Shown piece after piece: positions 27,288 to 36,403 of a stretch of DNA of 64,000 bases (positions are counted from its first letter, which is position 1; each line of letters begins with the position of its first letter). The DNA is from Caminibacter pacificus. GTDB taxonomy: Bacteria; Campylobacterota; Campylobacteria; Campylobacterales; Nautiliaceae. The notes beneath the pieces were generated by a model. It did no database searches, was not told the DNA's origin, and saw only the letters and a list, made by a program, of their open reading frames with translations. The translations under genes and the position numbers were made by a program. The stretch lies in NCBI RefSeq assembly GCF_003752135.1, contig NZ_RJVK01000001.1:636578-700577 (forward strand), given 5' to 3'.

Positions 27288-28984
27288 AAAAACTCCTTTT
27301 CATACCAACGGCTAAACAAATACAAACTCCAAATATGCTGTTTGTAACGTTTATGTCCCGTTTTTATAATCTCTTTTAAATATTCTTCGTTAAAAATTTT
27401 ATTTTTTCTGTTTATATCTATGATTCTTTTAAGCTCTTTTTCTTCTTTCAGCCACTCGTAAAACGGAACGGCAAAGCCTTTTTTTCTACGATAGACAATC
27501 TCTTTTGGAAGATATTTTTGAGATATTTCTTTTACAATCCACTTTTTAGAGCCTCTAACATCTTCTGGCAAAGTAAAAACGAAGTTTACCAAATCTCTAT
27601 CCAAAAACGGACTTCTCGCTTCTATAGTATTTGACATAAACATTTTATCAAGTTTCATCAAAAGCACTTCACCAAGCCATACTTTCATATCGAAATAAGT
27701 AAAATAAAAACTACCCCAATTTTTGTAAAATCTCTCGTAATCGACTTCAAAAGCGTTTTTTCTAAGTGCTTTATTTATTTGTCTTTGGAAAAACGTTTCG
27801 TTGATACCTCTAAATACCACCTCATCGGCAAAAAATCTCCTAAAAACCTCCCACTCTTTTATATCTTCGGGATATCTTTCAAGGTATTTTTTAAGCCACT
27901 TTTTATTCGGTAAAAAGGCATTAAAAAATCCTAAAAATTCCTCATACCTCCTATACCCCAAAAACAACTCGTCACTTCCCTCTCCGCTAAAAACAACTTT
28001 CAAAGGTATGCTTTTAGCCAAATGAAAAGCAGCAAAAAAGCTGCTATCGGCAATCGGCTCGTCCATATGAAAAAGTACGTTTTCGAAATTATCGAAAAAA
28101 TCTTTTTTTCTAAGCGTTACATCGAAGTTTTTTATTCCCAAATAATCCGCAACTTTTTTAGCATATTTTCTTTCGTCGTAATTTTCAAATCCCTCATACC
28201 CCACGCTAAAAGTATCGATTTTCCTATATTTACTCGCAAGTGCGACAATCAGACTGCTATCGACCCCTCCGCTTAAAAGAGACCCTATTTCGACATCTCC
28301 CATAAACCTCTTTTCAATACTTCCGATCAATAACCTCTCGACTTCAGCAGATACGTTTTCTTTTGTGATACTTTTATTTTCCACTCTTTCAAAATCAAAC
28401 CACCTTTTTATCTCTCCGTCATAATAACATCCGGCAGGAAGTTTAAATATACCTTTATAAATCGTTTTTGGAGCGATTGAAGAGTTAAAAGCCAAATATT
28501 CGCTCAACGCCTCAAAATCCAACTCTTTTGAAACAAAAGGCAAAATTGCTTTTATCTCACTTGCAAATATTCCGTTTTTCGTAAAATATAGAGGTTTTTT
28601 GCCGAATTCGTCTCTAAAAAGATAAAGTTTTTTATCAAAAACGGCAATTGCAAACATTCCTTCAAGTTCTTTTATAAAATCAACTCCTCTAATCTCCCAA
28701 AGTTTTGCAATAACTTCTATTTCGCTATTAACGTTTAAGTCGTATTTTTTTATTAAATTTTTATAATTATAAATCTCTCCGTTAAATACGAAAACTTTAT
28801 CTCCCGTTTTTAAAGGCTGGAGATTTTTATCGATATTTTCGATAGCCAAACGATTAAATCCGAAAACTCCCTCTTTAAATTCCAAAATTTTTTGATACTT
28901 TTTTCCTCTGTGAAGCATTAAATCGAGGGATTTTTTTACTTCGGAGAGTTCATATTTTCCTATTATTCCGAAAATCGCACACAA
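27284..28984 (-). CDS. asnB: Asparagine synthetase (glutamine-hydrolysing)
   Basis: I chose a TTG start at 28984, preceded by AAAAAAGG, because it yields the mature N-terminus (M)CAIFGIIG with the catalytic Cys at residue 2. A longer frame up to 29140 would bury that Cys. The protein of 566 residues has a class II glutaminase domain (1 to about 190) and an Asn synthase domain with PP-loop SGGVDSS. It could also serve amidation in surface polysaccharide pathways. The gene is 40 bp from the divergent membrane-protein gene. Confidence 0.92.
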   Translation of the reverse strand: MCAIFGIIGKYELSEVKKSLDLMLHRGKKYQKILEFKEGVFGFNRLAIENIDKNLQPLKTGDKVFVFNGEIYNYKNLIKKYDLNVNSEIEVIAKLWEIRGVDFIKELEGMFAIAVFDKKLYLFRDEFGKKPLYFTKNGIFASEIKAILPFVSKELDFEALSEYLAFNSSIAPKTIYKGIFKLPAGCYYDGEIKRWFDFERVENKSITKENVSAEVERLLIGSIEKRFMGDVEIGSLLSGGVDSSLIVALASKYRKIDTFSVGYEGFENYDERKYAKKVADYLGIKNFDVTLRKKDFFDNFENVLFHMDEPIADSSFFAAFHLAKSIPLKVVFSGEGSDELFLGYRRYEEFLGFFNAFLPNKKWLKKYLERYPEDIKEWEVFRRFFADEVVFRGINETFFQRQINKALRKNAFEVDYERFYKNWGSFYFTYFDMKVWLGEVLLMKLDKMFMSNTIEARSPFLDRDLVNFVFTLPEDVRGSKKWIVKEISQKYLPKEIVYRRKKGFAVPFYEWLKEEKELKRIIDINRKNKIFNEEYLKEIIKTGHKRYKQHIWSLYLFSRWYEKEFL

Positions 28985-29024
28985 AACAGACCTTTTTTGA
29001 TAGAATTTTACAAAAAGGATATAA

Positions 29025-29810
29025 ATGAGAGAAGTTTTTAAGTACACATTTACAACAATTGCGGAGTGGAAAAAACTTCTGCTTGTAATTTTAACCGTCT
29101 CGATTCTAACCGTTATCGAAGCTTTTCCGGTAATCAGCATTGTAGCGTTTTTGTTTGAAAAGCTAATTTATCTGAGTATCGGAGCATTTTTAATTTTTTT
29201 AGTCACTCGCTCAAAAGATATCGAAAGCTATTTTGACAACCTAAAAAGAAACTCTTTTTCTACGTTTTTATTTCATTTCATTCCAACTGCCAGCGGTATT
29301 TTGGTCGCTCTTTTGATTATTTTGACGTTTTGGATTATGTTTTTCGTTCTTATTTTACAATTCACTAACACAATGTATATTATCGCCGATCCTCATCAAA
29401 TAATCGTTTCAGTAGAAAATTCTCCGGTTTTAACACAAATACTTTTAGGATTTTATTCTATCTATTTGATGTTTTATTCTTATGTATTCTTAGGAAAATT
29501 CGGAGAAGCTCTATCTCAAGAAACATTTAGAGGAGCGTTTTTGAGTATGATATCTTCTTTAATTGATTTCAAATATTGGATAAATACGTTTAATCTAAAA
29601 TATTTCGTAATCTATTTGGTTTGGAGTATCATCATTTCGGTTATTTACACGCTTATCGGTTTTACTTATCTTTTTGTAATTTTCCCGGCAATTGTTAACA
29701 ATCCGAATTTAGGGCTTATCATTATTCCTATTTTAGTGGGAATTACTACGATTCTTACTTACTATACGTTTTTCAGTGCTTATTTTGCACACCTAAGCAC
29801 CGAGGCTTAG
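29025..29810 (+). CDS. Polytopic membrane protein, unknown (261 aa)
   Basis: The AAAAAGGA site supports ATG 29025. The product has about six hydrophobic segments (roughly 20-45, 45-62, 80-115, 135-160, 195-225, 230-255) and no catalytic motif. It resembles DUF4013/YciC-like proteins only in layout. It ends overlapping the convergent 357-aa gene by 4 nt. Confidence 0.75.
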   Translation: MREVFKYTFTTIAEWKKLLLVILTVSILTVIEAFPVISIVAFLFEKLIYLSIGAFLIFLVTRSKDIESYFDNLKRNSFSTFLFHFIPTASGILVALLIILTFWIMFFVLILQFTNTMYIIADPHQIIVSVENSPVLTQILLGFYSIYLMFYSYVFLGKFGEALSQETFRGAFLSMISSLIDFKYWINTFNLKYFVIYLVWSIIISVIYTLIGFTYLFVIFPAIVNNPNLGLIIIPILVGITTILTYYTFFSAYFAHLSTEA

Positions 29811-30877
29811 GCGATATCCATCGCTGAGCTCGGTTTTTCTTCTACTATTCTTACATTTTGTGCGATTTGAGGAATCGGTACCACTTTTGTTTTAGTTACC
29901 ACTCTTTGTGGCAAGTGAATTTCATGACCTCTTACGTGGATTGTTGTCGGTCTTATTGTCATTTTATATGTAATTTTTACGCCGTATACTTTATTTCCAA
30001 ATCTGTTTTTAAATTCGCCAGGCCCTTCCACTCTCAAATCAAACGCATCGGCAGGGAAATATAATCTTTTTGCATACTCTCTTTTTTTACCAGGATGATA
30101 GTATACAAGCCACAATACTTTAGCGCCGCCTTTATATCTGAGCTCTGTCGGAACGTATGTACTTGCTTTTTCTTCTTCTTCAAGGAGTTTAGCCAAATAA
30201 TCCTCAGCCGTAGTTTCGAAATCTTGGTCGCTGATTGATTCGTAAAATCTATCCCATCCGTTTACTTCCGCTACGATATTCGCAAGTTCCACACTTCTTT
30301 CTTTTTCGGCATTTATAAGTTTATCGATAGCTGCTAAAACTCCTTCGTCAAAATGTTCTTCGAAACTCTCAAGATAAGGCAATGTAGATAAAATATCGAC
30401 AGCTTTTTTTAATTTATCCAAACATTCGACATTTTCGCATAAAACCATACCTTTTCTAATATCACAGAATTCTTTTCTAAGCTCTTCTAAAATATCTACG
30501 CCGAGTTTCAAGCTAAATAGTGAATTAGTAAGTTCTTCGACGATTTTTTCAGGAATTTTTTTGAGTTCGTCTTCGATATTGATTTCGCTTTTCCAAGGTT
30601 CATAGCTTCTATCGAAGTTTTTATATTTTGCTACGTAGTTTGCAGTTTTTACAGTTACTCTGTTTTCTTCCAAAGCTACATTTCTTAATTCTTCTATTTT
30701 ATCACCGAATTTTTTTTGCCAAAAAGGAGAATAAGTGAGAGTACATAAATAATCACTTCTTTTTTTAAGGTCGGTAAGTTCCGCCGCTTCTTTTACGTTT
30801 AACATTTCGTCTCTAATAATACAATTAATTCTTCTGATATCCTCTACTGATTCCACTCTTCCGTAGATTCTTGCCAT
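29807..30877 (-). CDS. Unrecognised 356-aa protein with an internal repeat
   Basis: A strong AAGGAGGGG site favours the second ATG (30877). The product is soluble and acidic. Two segments resemble each other: ANYVAKYKNFDRSYE (about 83-97) and ANIVAEVNGWDRFYE (about 198-212). A beta-rich C-terminal domain (about 245-330) follows, with Tyr/Phe-rich and RGHEIHLPQR segments, then a Pro/Lys tail. I do not recognise the family. The good ribosome site and single-gene position hint at an abundant protein. Confidence 0.75.
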   Translation of the reverse strand: MARIYGRVESVEDIRRINCIIRDEMLNVKEAAELTDLKKRSDYLCTLTYSPFWQKKFGDKIEELRNVALEENRVTVKTANYVAKYKNFDRSYEPWKSEINIEDELKKIPEKIVEELTNSLFSLKLGVDILEELRKEFCDIRKGMVLCENVECLDKLKKAVDILSTLPYLESFEEHFDEGVLAAIDKLINAEKERSVELANIVAEVNGWDRFYESISDQDFETTAEDYLAKLLEEEEKASTYVPTELRYKGGAKVLWLVYYHPGKKREYAKRLYFPADAFDLRVEGPGEFKNRFGNKVYGVKITYKMTIRPTTIHVRGHEIHLPQRVVTKTKVVPIPQIAQNVRIVEEKPSSAMDIA

Positions 30878-30963
30878 CATCCCCTCCTTAAAAACTTTTG
30901 ATTTAATTTTCTTTTAATTATTATATAACAAAAGTTGAGGGGATGTCAATAAACAAACCTAAA

Positions 30964-31221
30964 TTATCTATACAAATTAGAAACACACTCAGGACAAAGT
31001 TTTTCACCTTTATTCGCTAAAATAGCACACTCTTCTCTTGCTTCTTTAGCATTCATACAATCTATTACGCAATAATGGTCACTAGAAAGTATGTATTCTT
31101 TACAAATTGAAGTCGTATCTACAAAATAACATTTCTTCGTAAGCAAATTTAATTTACAAATAAAAATATGATATACCTCTGACTCCGAATTTCTACATAT
31201 ACAATAAAATACTTTTCCCAT
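30964..31221 (-). CDS. Small Cys-rich protein (85 aa)
   Basis: Ten cysteines in 85 residues (7, 9, 22, 31, 40, 51, 55, 65, 76, 79), with a C-terminal CPEC knuckle, suggest metal binding or disulfides. No signal peptide is seen, so metal or iron-sulfur binding is the better guess. An AAAGG site lies 6 nt before ATG. Family not recognised. Confidence 0.65.
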   Translation of the reverse strand: MGKVFYCICRNSESEVYHIFICKLNLLTKKCYFVDTTSICKEYILSSDHYCVIDCMNAKEAREECAILANKGEKLCPECVSNLYR

Positions 31222-31271
31222 GTTTTACCTTTAACAACTACTAAAAATTTATCGGTTAAGAGAAAAAGAGG

Positions 31272-31778
31272 TTATTGTCGAGATTTATATTTTCTTGAGG
31301 TTATAAAAAGATATACCAAGCTTACAGCAGGTACGACACTAACTCCGAATAAAAAGCTCATAGTATCAAATATCCCTACATTTTTCAACCATAAAAATCC
31401 GGCTATTAGGGCAACATAACCTAAAATTCTTATAAGATTAAACCCGCCTTTAAATGAAAACAAAAGCGCTTCGTACCATTTTAACTTTTTTTTCTTATAT
31501 TTTTCAAGCTCTTTTTCTTTAATTTCATCTTCTTCATCATACAAATCAAACTGATCGTCATATTTTTTGAGTATGTCTTCTCCGACGTTTCCGTTTTCTA
31601 TTTGGCGTCTTACCATATTAGAATACCCGATAAAACTACCAAGAACGATTAATGAAGTGGCAAAAAAAGCTATTTGCGTATTATATAGCCATATTTGATT
31701 ATCTTCCAAATAACAAAACACCACTATTCCCACATCCACAGATATTAAAACTCTTATTAAATTAAGAAGTTCCCTCAT
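31272..31778 (-). CDS. Membrane protein, unknown (168 aa)
   Basis: Four hydrophobic helices (about 5-24, 32-52, 112-130, 137-160) flank an acidic cytoplasmic linker (about 60-100, with DLYDEEDEIKEKELEKYKKKK). The ATG overlaps the radical SAM stop by 4 nt, so it is cotranslated. No known family recognised. Confidence 0.75.
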   Translation of the reverse strand: MRELLNLIRVLISVDVGIVVFCYLEDNQIWLYNTQIAFFATSLIVLGSFIGYSNMVRRQIENGNVGEDILKKYDDQFDLYDEEDEIKEKELEKYKKKKLKWYEALLFSFKGGFNLIRILGYVALIAGFLWLKNVGIFDTMSFLFGVSVVPAVSLVYLFITSRKYKSRQ

Positions 31779-32680
31779 ACGTACGCCTTATAAAATTTTA
31801 TTCCCCCAACCCACACTTCTTCAATCAAATTCTCTTTTAATAAATCGTTAAATATTCTTTGAGTATGCTCGTCAAAAATATTTTTTACGTCACTCTCGCT
31901 AAAAGGTCTTTTTTTTAGAGTCGTTAAAAGCTCTTCTTTTGTCAAATTTTCAATTTTAAAATCCAATTTTTCTCTTGTCGGAATAAAAATATTTTGATTT
32001 TCTATATATTTCGACAGCTCAAACAATCTATCGGTACTCACACCCTCCACATTATAAGCCGGAGGTCTGTCTATTGTAGAAATATCCACTCTATCCGGAT
32101 TGATATCTTTTAATACGTCGTTTAATTTTTTAAACTCGTCCTCTTTGTCGTTAATACCTTTGACAACCAAAATCTCGATAATAAGCTCTTTATCGTAAAT
32201 TTTTCTAAAATTTTTTATTCCTTCGATTATATCTTCGATTTTTATACTTTTGTGAGGTCTGTCTATTTTTTTAAAAATAGACGGTGTGACCGCATCAAGA
32301 GAAAGTTTTACGATATCAAGTTTTTTAAGAGCTTCTTGTATCTCTTTTTTATTTATCGTCGATGAATTACTCAAAATAAGCGTTTTAAATTGTTTGATTT
32401 TATCTATCTCATCGATAAGCTCGCTTAAATATGGATACAAAGTCGGCTCGCCGTTGCTCGTAATTGTTAAAAAATCAAAATCATACCTCTTTACAGCTTT
32501 TTTAATATCCTCCATTATCTCTTCAACTTCTGGCGGATTATCATAAAAATCGACAAGTTTTTCAGGCTCAAGCTCACAATAAATACAATCGAAATTGCAT
32601 CTTTTTTTGTCAGGAGAGAGGTCGACTCCCAGACTCATACCAAAGCGTCTGGAAGCAACGGGGCCGAAAATATATTTCAT
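31775..32680 (-). CDS. Radical SAM protein (COG0731-like)
   Basis: This 301-residue protein has the [4Fe-4S] motif CNFDCIYC (C-x3-C-x2-C) after a MKYIFGPVASRRFGMSLG start that is typical of this small radical SAM group. A DFLTITSNGEPTLYP segment follows. A C-terminal winged-helix-like region (about 235-300) is present. Substrate unknown; wybutosine-like and cofactor roles have been suggested for relatives. Confidence 0.88.
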   Translation of the reverse strand: MKYIFGPVASRRFGMSLGVDLSPDKKRCNFDCIYCELEPEKLVDFYDNPPEVEEIMEDIKKAVKRYDFDFLTITSNGEPTLYPYLSELIDEIDKIKQFKTLILSNSSTINKKEIQEALKKLDIVKLSLDAVTPSIFKKIDRPHKSIKIEDIIEGIKNFRKIYDKELIIEILVVKGINDKEDEFKKLNDVLKDINPDRVDISTIDRPPAYNVEGVSTDRLFELSKYIENQNIFIPTREKLDFKIENLTKEELLTTLKKRPFSESDVKNIFDEHTQRIFNDLLKENLIEEVWVGGIKFYKAYV

Positions 32681-32694
32681 CCGTATCCTTTAAA

Positions 32695-33276
32695 TTAATG
32701 TTCGCCTTTATGCATAAAATAAAGAGCAAGCGCAAGCGCTAAAATACTTCCCGCAAGATAAAGCATCGATAACGGAGTATTGAAATCCATATGAATAACT
32801 TTTTTAAAGAAACTAACGATCAATACCATTACAACGACTTTTCCGAGTTTGTCTTTTAACTCGTCAAGACTGTGAATTGCAAGGATTTTCGCTCCGATTT
32901 CGCTATTTTCCGCATCATCGATTTCACTAATAAACAGCTCGTAAATACCGAATGAAAAGATTAAAAGCACAACGGCTATCAAATATAAATCCACAGCCCC
33001 GATAATTCCGCCTATCAACTCTTCGTGGAAGTTTTCAGGGTGATAATGCATAAAGAAATATTTATACGTGATAACAGCCATATGCCAAACATCCGCACTT
33101 GCAATCAAAAACAAAGAAACCGCACCTATCATTCCGAAAATAACCGCAAGAATCGCGATTAATCTACTCTTCCACAAACTCGCTTCAAAAATAGCTTCGA
33201 TAATTCCTCTTTTGTGGTCGTGATTTTTTAATAAAAACCCTTCGTTTCTCTCATGATTATTACTTGTATGTTCCAT
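32695..33276 (-). CDS. YqhA/UPF0114-family membrane protein
   Basis: This 193-residue protein has four hydrophobic segments and the family layout (SLWKSRLIAILAVIFG near residues 34-49, then GAVDLYLIAVVLLIFSFGIYEL). The N-terminal 25 residues are His/Asn-rich and variable. The stop of asd overlaps its start by 1 nt. Function unknown in all relatives. Confidence 0.85.
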   Translation of the reverse strand: MEHTSNNHERNEGFLLKNHDHKRGIIEAIFEASLWKSRLIAILAVIFGMIGAVSLFLIASADVWHMAVITYKYFFMHYHPENFHEELIGGIIGAVDLYLIAVVLLIFSFGIYELFISEIDDAENSEIGAKILAIHSLDELKDKLGKVVVMVLIVSFFKKVIHMDFNTPLSMLYLAGSILALALALYFMHKGEH

Positions 33277-34310
33277 TATTTCCCCTCCATTTCAATCCAT
33301 TTTTCAGCAATTCTAACAGCATTTGTCGCAGCACCGACTCTGATTTGATCGGCAACGTTAAAGAAATGCAACACTTTAGGGTCATACAAATCTTTTCTGA
33401 TTCTACCGACATAAACATAATCCGTATCCGTTGCGATTATCGGCATAGGATATTCGTTTTTTTCAGGATTGTCGATAACTTTTACATCTTCGAAATTCGC
33501 TAACACTTCTCTTGCTCTATCGACATCAACATCTTTTTCACAATAAATCGTAATAGCTTCGCTGTGACTTCTAAGTACGGGTACTCTCACACATGTCGGA
33601 GCCACTTGAATATCGGCGTGCATAATTTTTTTGGTTTCGTTTACCATTTTAAGCTCTTCTTTAGTCCAGCCTCCGTCCATAAATTTATCGATATGCGGAA
33701 TTACGTTAAGAGCGATTTGGTGTTGGAAAACTTCTCTTTCTTCCACTTTTTTATCAAGTTTGAAATTAAATAGAGCTCTCATTTGCTCAAAAAGCTCTTC
33801 CATACCTTTTTTACCCGCACCGCTTACCGCTTGATAAGTCGCAACATCCACTCTTTTAATTCCGAACTCTTTATGAAGCGGAGCAAGTGAGATTACCATT
33901 TGAATTGTTGAACAATTCGGATTTGCAATAATCCCTTTTTTATTCCATAGCGCAATATCTTCCGGATTCACTTCAGGTACCACCAAAGGTACGTCCGGGT
34001 CCATTCTGAAATAGCTAGTATTATCAATAACAACGGCACCGGCTTCAGCCGCACAAGGAGCAAATTTCGCACTAACGCTTCCGCCCGCACTGAAAAATGC
34101 GATATCGATTTCTTCTTCTTTAAAGACATCGCAAGTTAGCTCTTTTACTTTTAAAACCTCGCCTTTAAATTCAACTTCTCTTCCCACACTTCTTGCGCTT
34201 GCAAGAGGCACTAATTTTTTAACCGGAAAATTTCTCTCTTCCAAAATTCTTAACAGCTCTTCACCTACAGCTCCGGTAGCACCGGCAATAGCTACGTTAT
34301 ACATTCGCAC
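33276..34310 (-). CDS. asd: Aspartate-semialdehyde dehydrogenase
   Basis: This 344-residue enzyme reduces aspartyl phosphate on the way to Lys, Thr, Met and diaminopimelate. GATGAVGEELL is the dinucleotide loop and the active Cys is in NPNCSTIQM (about 132). The QAVSGAGKKG and HSEAITI motifs also fit. It is followed by the YqhA-like gene and preceded 5 bp away by the flgR-like gene. Confidence 0.96.
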   Translation of the reverse strand: MRMYNVAIAGATGAVGEELLRILEERNFPVKKLVPLASARSVGREVEFKGEVLKVKELTCDVFKEEEIDIAFFSAGGSVSAKFAPCAAEAGAVVIDNTSYFRMDPDVPLVVPEVNPEDIALWNKKGIIANPNCSTIQMVISLAPLHKEFGIKRVDVATYQAVSGAGKKGMEELFEQMRALFNFKLDKKVEEREVFQHQIALNVIPHIDKFMDGGWTKEELKMVNETKKIMHADIQVAPTCVRVPVLRSHSEAITIYCEKDVDVDRAREVLANFEDVKVIDNPEKNEYPMPIIATDTDYVYVGRIRKDLYDPKVLHFFNVADQIRVGAATNAVRIAEKWIEMEGK

Positions 34311-34314
34311 TCCT

Positions 34315-35430
34315 TTAAATATATAAATCCTCTTTTTTTATCAAGTTTCCTTCGCTCAAAATCGCAGCCCTCTCTACAACGTTTATTAATTCTCTGATAT
34401 TTCCGGGCCAATCGTATTCAAGCAATCTCTCAATAGCTTCATCGCTAAATTTCTTATCTTCCAAAGAGTACTCTTTTATAGTTTTTTTGAGTATCTCTTT
34501 TGCAATTGGAATTATATCGTCTTTTCTCTCTCTTAGTGGAGGAATTTTAATCGGTATAGTATTTAATCTATAATACAAATCCTCTCTGAATTTGTTTTCT
34601 TTGATTAACTTATCGATATCTTGATTGGTCGCACTTATTATTCTTACGTTTAATTTCTTCGGCTTAGTAGCTCCTAAAGGATAAAATTCCCTCTCTTGCA
34701 ACACCCTCAAAAGTTTAGCTTGCAAATTATAAGGCATTTCGGCAATCTCATCCAAAAACAAAGTTCCATCTTCCGCTAATTCGAAAAGTCCTTTTTTATC
34801 ACTCGTCGCATCGGTAAAAGCCCCTTTAACATACCCGAAAAGCTCGCTTTCAATCAAGTTTTCGGGAATCGCGCTCATATTTATCGCAATAAACTTTCCT
34901 TTTTTCCCGCTGTTTTCATGAATAAACTTTGCAAATTCCTCTTTCCCCACTCCGCTTTCACCAAGAAGCATAACGTTTGCATTTGTCGGAGCCACTTTTT
35001 TCGCCATTTCAAGAACTTTTTTAGTATTTTCGTCATTTGCGACGAATTTGTGTTTTACGTTTTTATTTTTCGTTTTCGTTTTTTCCTTAACAATAACGTT
35101 TCTTTTAATAGCTCCCAGCAAATCTTCTATTTCAAAAGGTTTCGTCAAAAAGTCCTTAACCCCAAGCCTCAAAGCTTCAATAGCTCTATTTAAAGTGGCA
35201 TTTCCCGTAATCATAATCACTTCGTATTTTCCGTTTAACTCTTTAACAAAATCGATACCGTCCATTTTAGGCATAGTTATATCCGTAATTACCAAATCGA
35301 CACTCTCATCGAGTTTTTTCAAAGCATCTACGGCGTTTCTAAATTCAATTACGTCATATCCTTCGCTTTTTAGTGCAAGAGATAACGATTTTCTCATATT
35401 TATATCGTCTTCGACAATAGCTATTTTCAC
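34315..35430 (-). CDS. flgR: NtrC-type sigma-54 activator, FlgR-like, without DNA-binding domain
   Basis: This 371-residue protein has a receiver domain (1 to about 115, phospho-acceptor D50 in ITDITMPKMDG) and a sigma-54 AAA+ domain with Walker A GESGVGKE. The loop that contacts sigma-54 reads GAFTDA instead of GAFTGA. It ends right after the GNIRELIN segment, so the Fis-type HTH is missing, as known for Helicobacter FlgR. A flagellar role is inferred from that likeness. No sensor kinase is next to it. Confidence 0.78.
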   Translation of the reverse strand: MKIAIVEDDINMRKSLSLALKSEGYDVIEFRNAVDALKKLDESVDLVITDITMPKMDGIDFVKELNGKYEVIMITGNATLNRAIEALRLGVKDFLTKPFEIEDLLGAIKRNVIVKEKTKTKNKNVKHKFVANDENTKKVLEMAKKVAPTNANVMLLGESGVGKEEFAKFIHENSGKKGKFIAINMSAIPENLIESELFGYVKGAFTDATSDKKGLFELAEDGTLFLDEIAEMPYNLQAKLLRVLQEREFYPLGATKPKKLNVRIISATNQDIDKLIKENKFREDLYYRLNTIPIKIPPLRERKDDIIPIAKEILKKTIKEYSLEDKKFSDEAIERLLEYDWPGNIRELINVVERAAILSEGNLIKKEDLYI

Positions 35431-35822
35431 TCCTCTTCCTTTATATAAAAATATACTTCATCACCTTTTATAATAATATCAAATCTTTGAGGCAAAAAGA
35501 CGAGTTTGGTTTTCATCTTGATTTTTGAAGAAAAATCGTCACTACCGGAAATTACTATCTCTTTTTTTAAAAGTTTTGAAATTATTTCATCTTTATATCG
35601 CAAACAGGTAGATTTGATATCTTTATGTAAAGGAAGAATCAAAAAAAGTTTTTTTGAAGAATCGGTATTAAAAAGAGCTTCGGAGCAGTTGAAATGCTCC
35701 GCTCTTAATTGCCCGTTTTTCGAGACGAAATCAAAAGAGATATAATAATCTCTTGCAAAACTAGATACTGCTAAGAGAATAAGGAGGATTCTCTTCAAGG
35801 TATTTATTCCATTCTTTAACAT
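35427..35822 (-). CDS. Exported hypothetical protein (131 aa)
   Basis: A hydrophobic leader (KRILLILLAVSSFA) suggests export; cleavage would leave about 110 residues rich in beta strands. A TTG at 35798 would start exactly at the signal peptide and is an alternative to ATG 35822. The gene overlaps the LPP20 lipoprotein by up to 62 nt and the flgR-like start by 4 nt. Position after an LPP20 gene recalls flgP-flgQ order, but I cannot claim FlgQ. Confidence 0.65.
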   Translation of the reverse strand: MLKNGINTLKRILLILLAVSSFARDYYISFDFVSKNGQLRAEHFNCSEALFNTDSSKKLFLILPLHKDIKSTCLRYKDEIISKLLKKEIVISGSDDFSSKIKMKTKLVFLPQRFDIIIKGDEVYFYIKEEE

Positions 35823-36360
35823 TTACTTTCAAACTCATAACAACCTTATACATTCCATTGTTATAAGATTCCTCTTCTATATTAGCACCTCTTATCACGC
35901 CTTGGATATATGCTCTAAGAGATTCGTTTTGCAACATCATATTTTTAAGAGTCTCACGTCCGTTGATTTTGATTCCGTACAATTTTTCGGCAAGAGCCTT
36001 ATACGCTTCCAAAATCGCGGCTCTTCTTGCCATCGCCATAGCTTGCGCCGTAGATTCCATGCCTTCTGCCGGTGCCACACCTACACCCACCGCTTCTACT
36101 CTTAAGACACAATTTTTTTGAAGTCCGGGAATATTGGTAATAACACACGCCCCGGAAAGTTTCTTTTCAACTTTTGGAGTTTGAGGTTTTTGTGGTAATT
36201 CGTACTGAGGAATCACCTGATTATTTACCGCTTGATAATTTATAGGATTAGGTTTTGTATCGTTGCAGCTATTACATTGGCTTTGAGGCTGCATACAACA
36301 ACACCCCGCAAGTAACATAGTCCCGCTTAGCATCCCTGCTATTTTATAGATTTTATTCAT
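35761..36360 (-). CDS. LPP20-family lipoprotein
   Basis: A signal peptide ends in the lipobox LLAGC (C20). A Pro/Gln/Asn-rich linker follows, then an LPP20 domain (about 85-190) with GVGVAPAEGM, QAMAMARRAAILEAYKALAE and GANIEEE. The family includes Helicobacter Lpp20 and the flagellar basal-disk lipoprotein FlgP. Next to an flgR-like gene, a flagellar or outer-membrane role is plausible. The first 30 mature residues have an unusual Cys cluster (CCCM, CNSC). Confidence 0.85.
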   Translation of the reverse strand: MNKIYKIAGMLSGTMLLAGCCCMQPQSQCNSCNDTKPNPINYQAVNNQVIPQYELPQKPQTPKVEKKLSGACVITNIPGLQKNCVLRVEAVGVGVAPAEGMESTAQAMAMARRAAILEAYKALAEKLYGIKINGRETLKNMMLQNESLRAYIQGVIRGANIEEESYNNGMYKVVMSLKVNVKEWNKYLEENPPYSLSSI

Positions 36361-36403
36361 TCCAACTCCTTTTTCTTTTATATCGGAAAAAGGAGAGGAA
36401 AAC

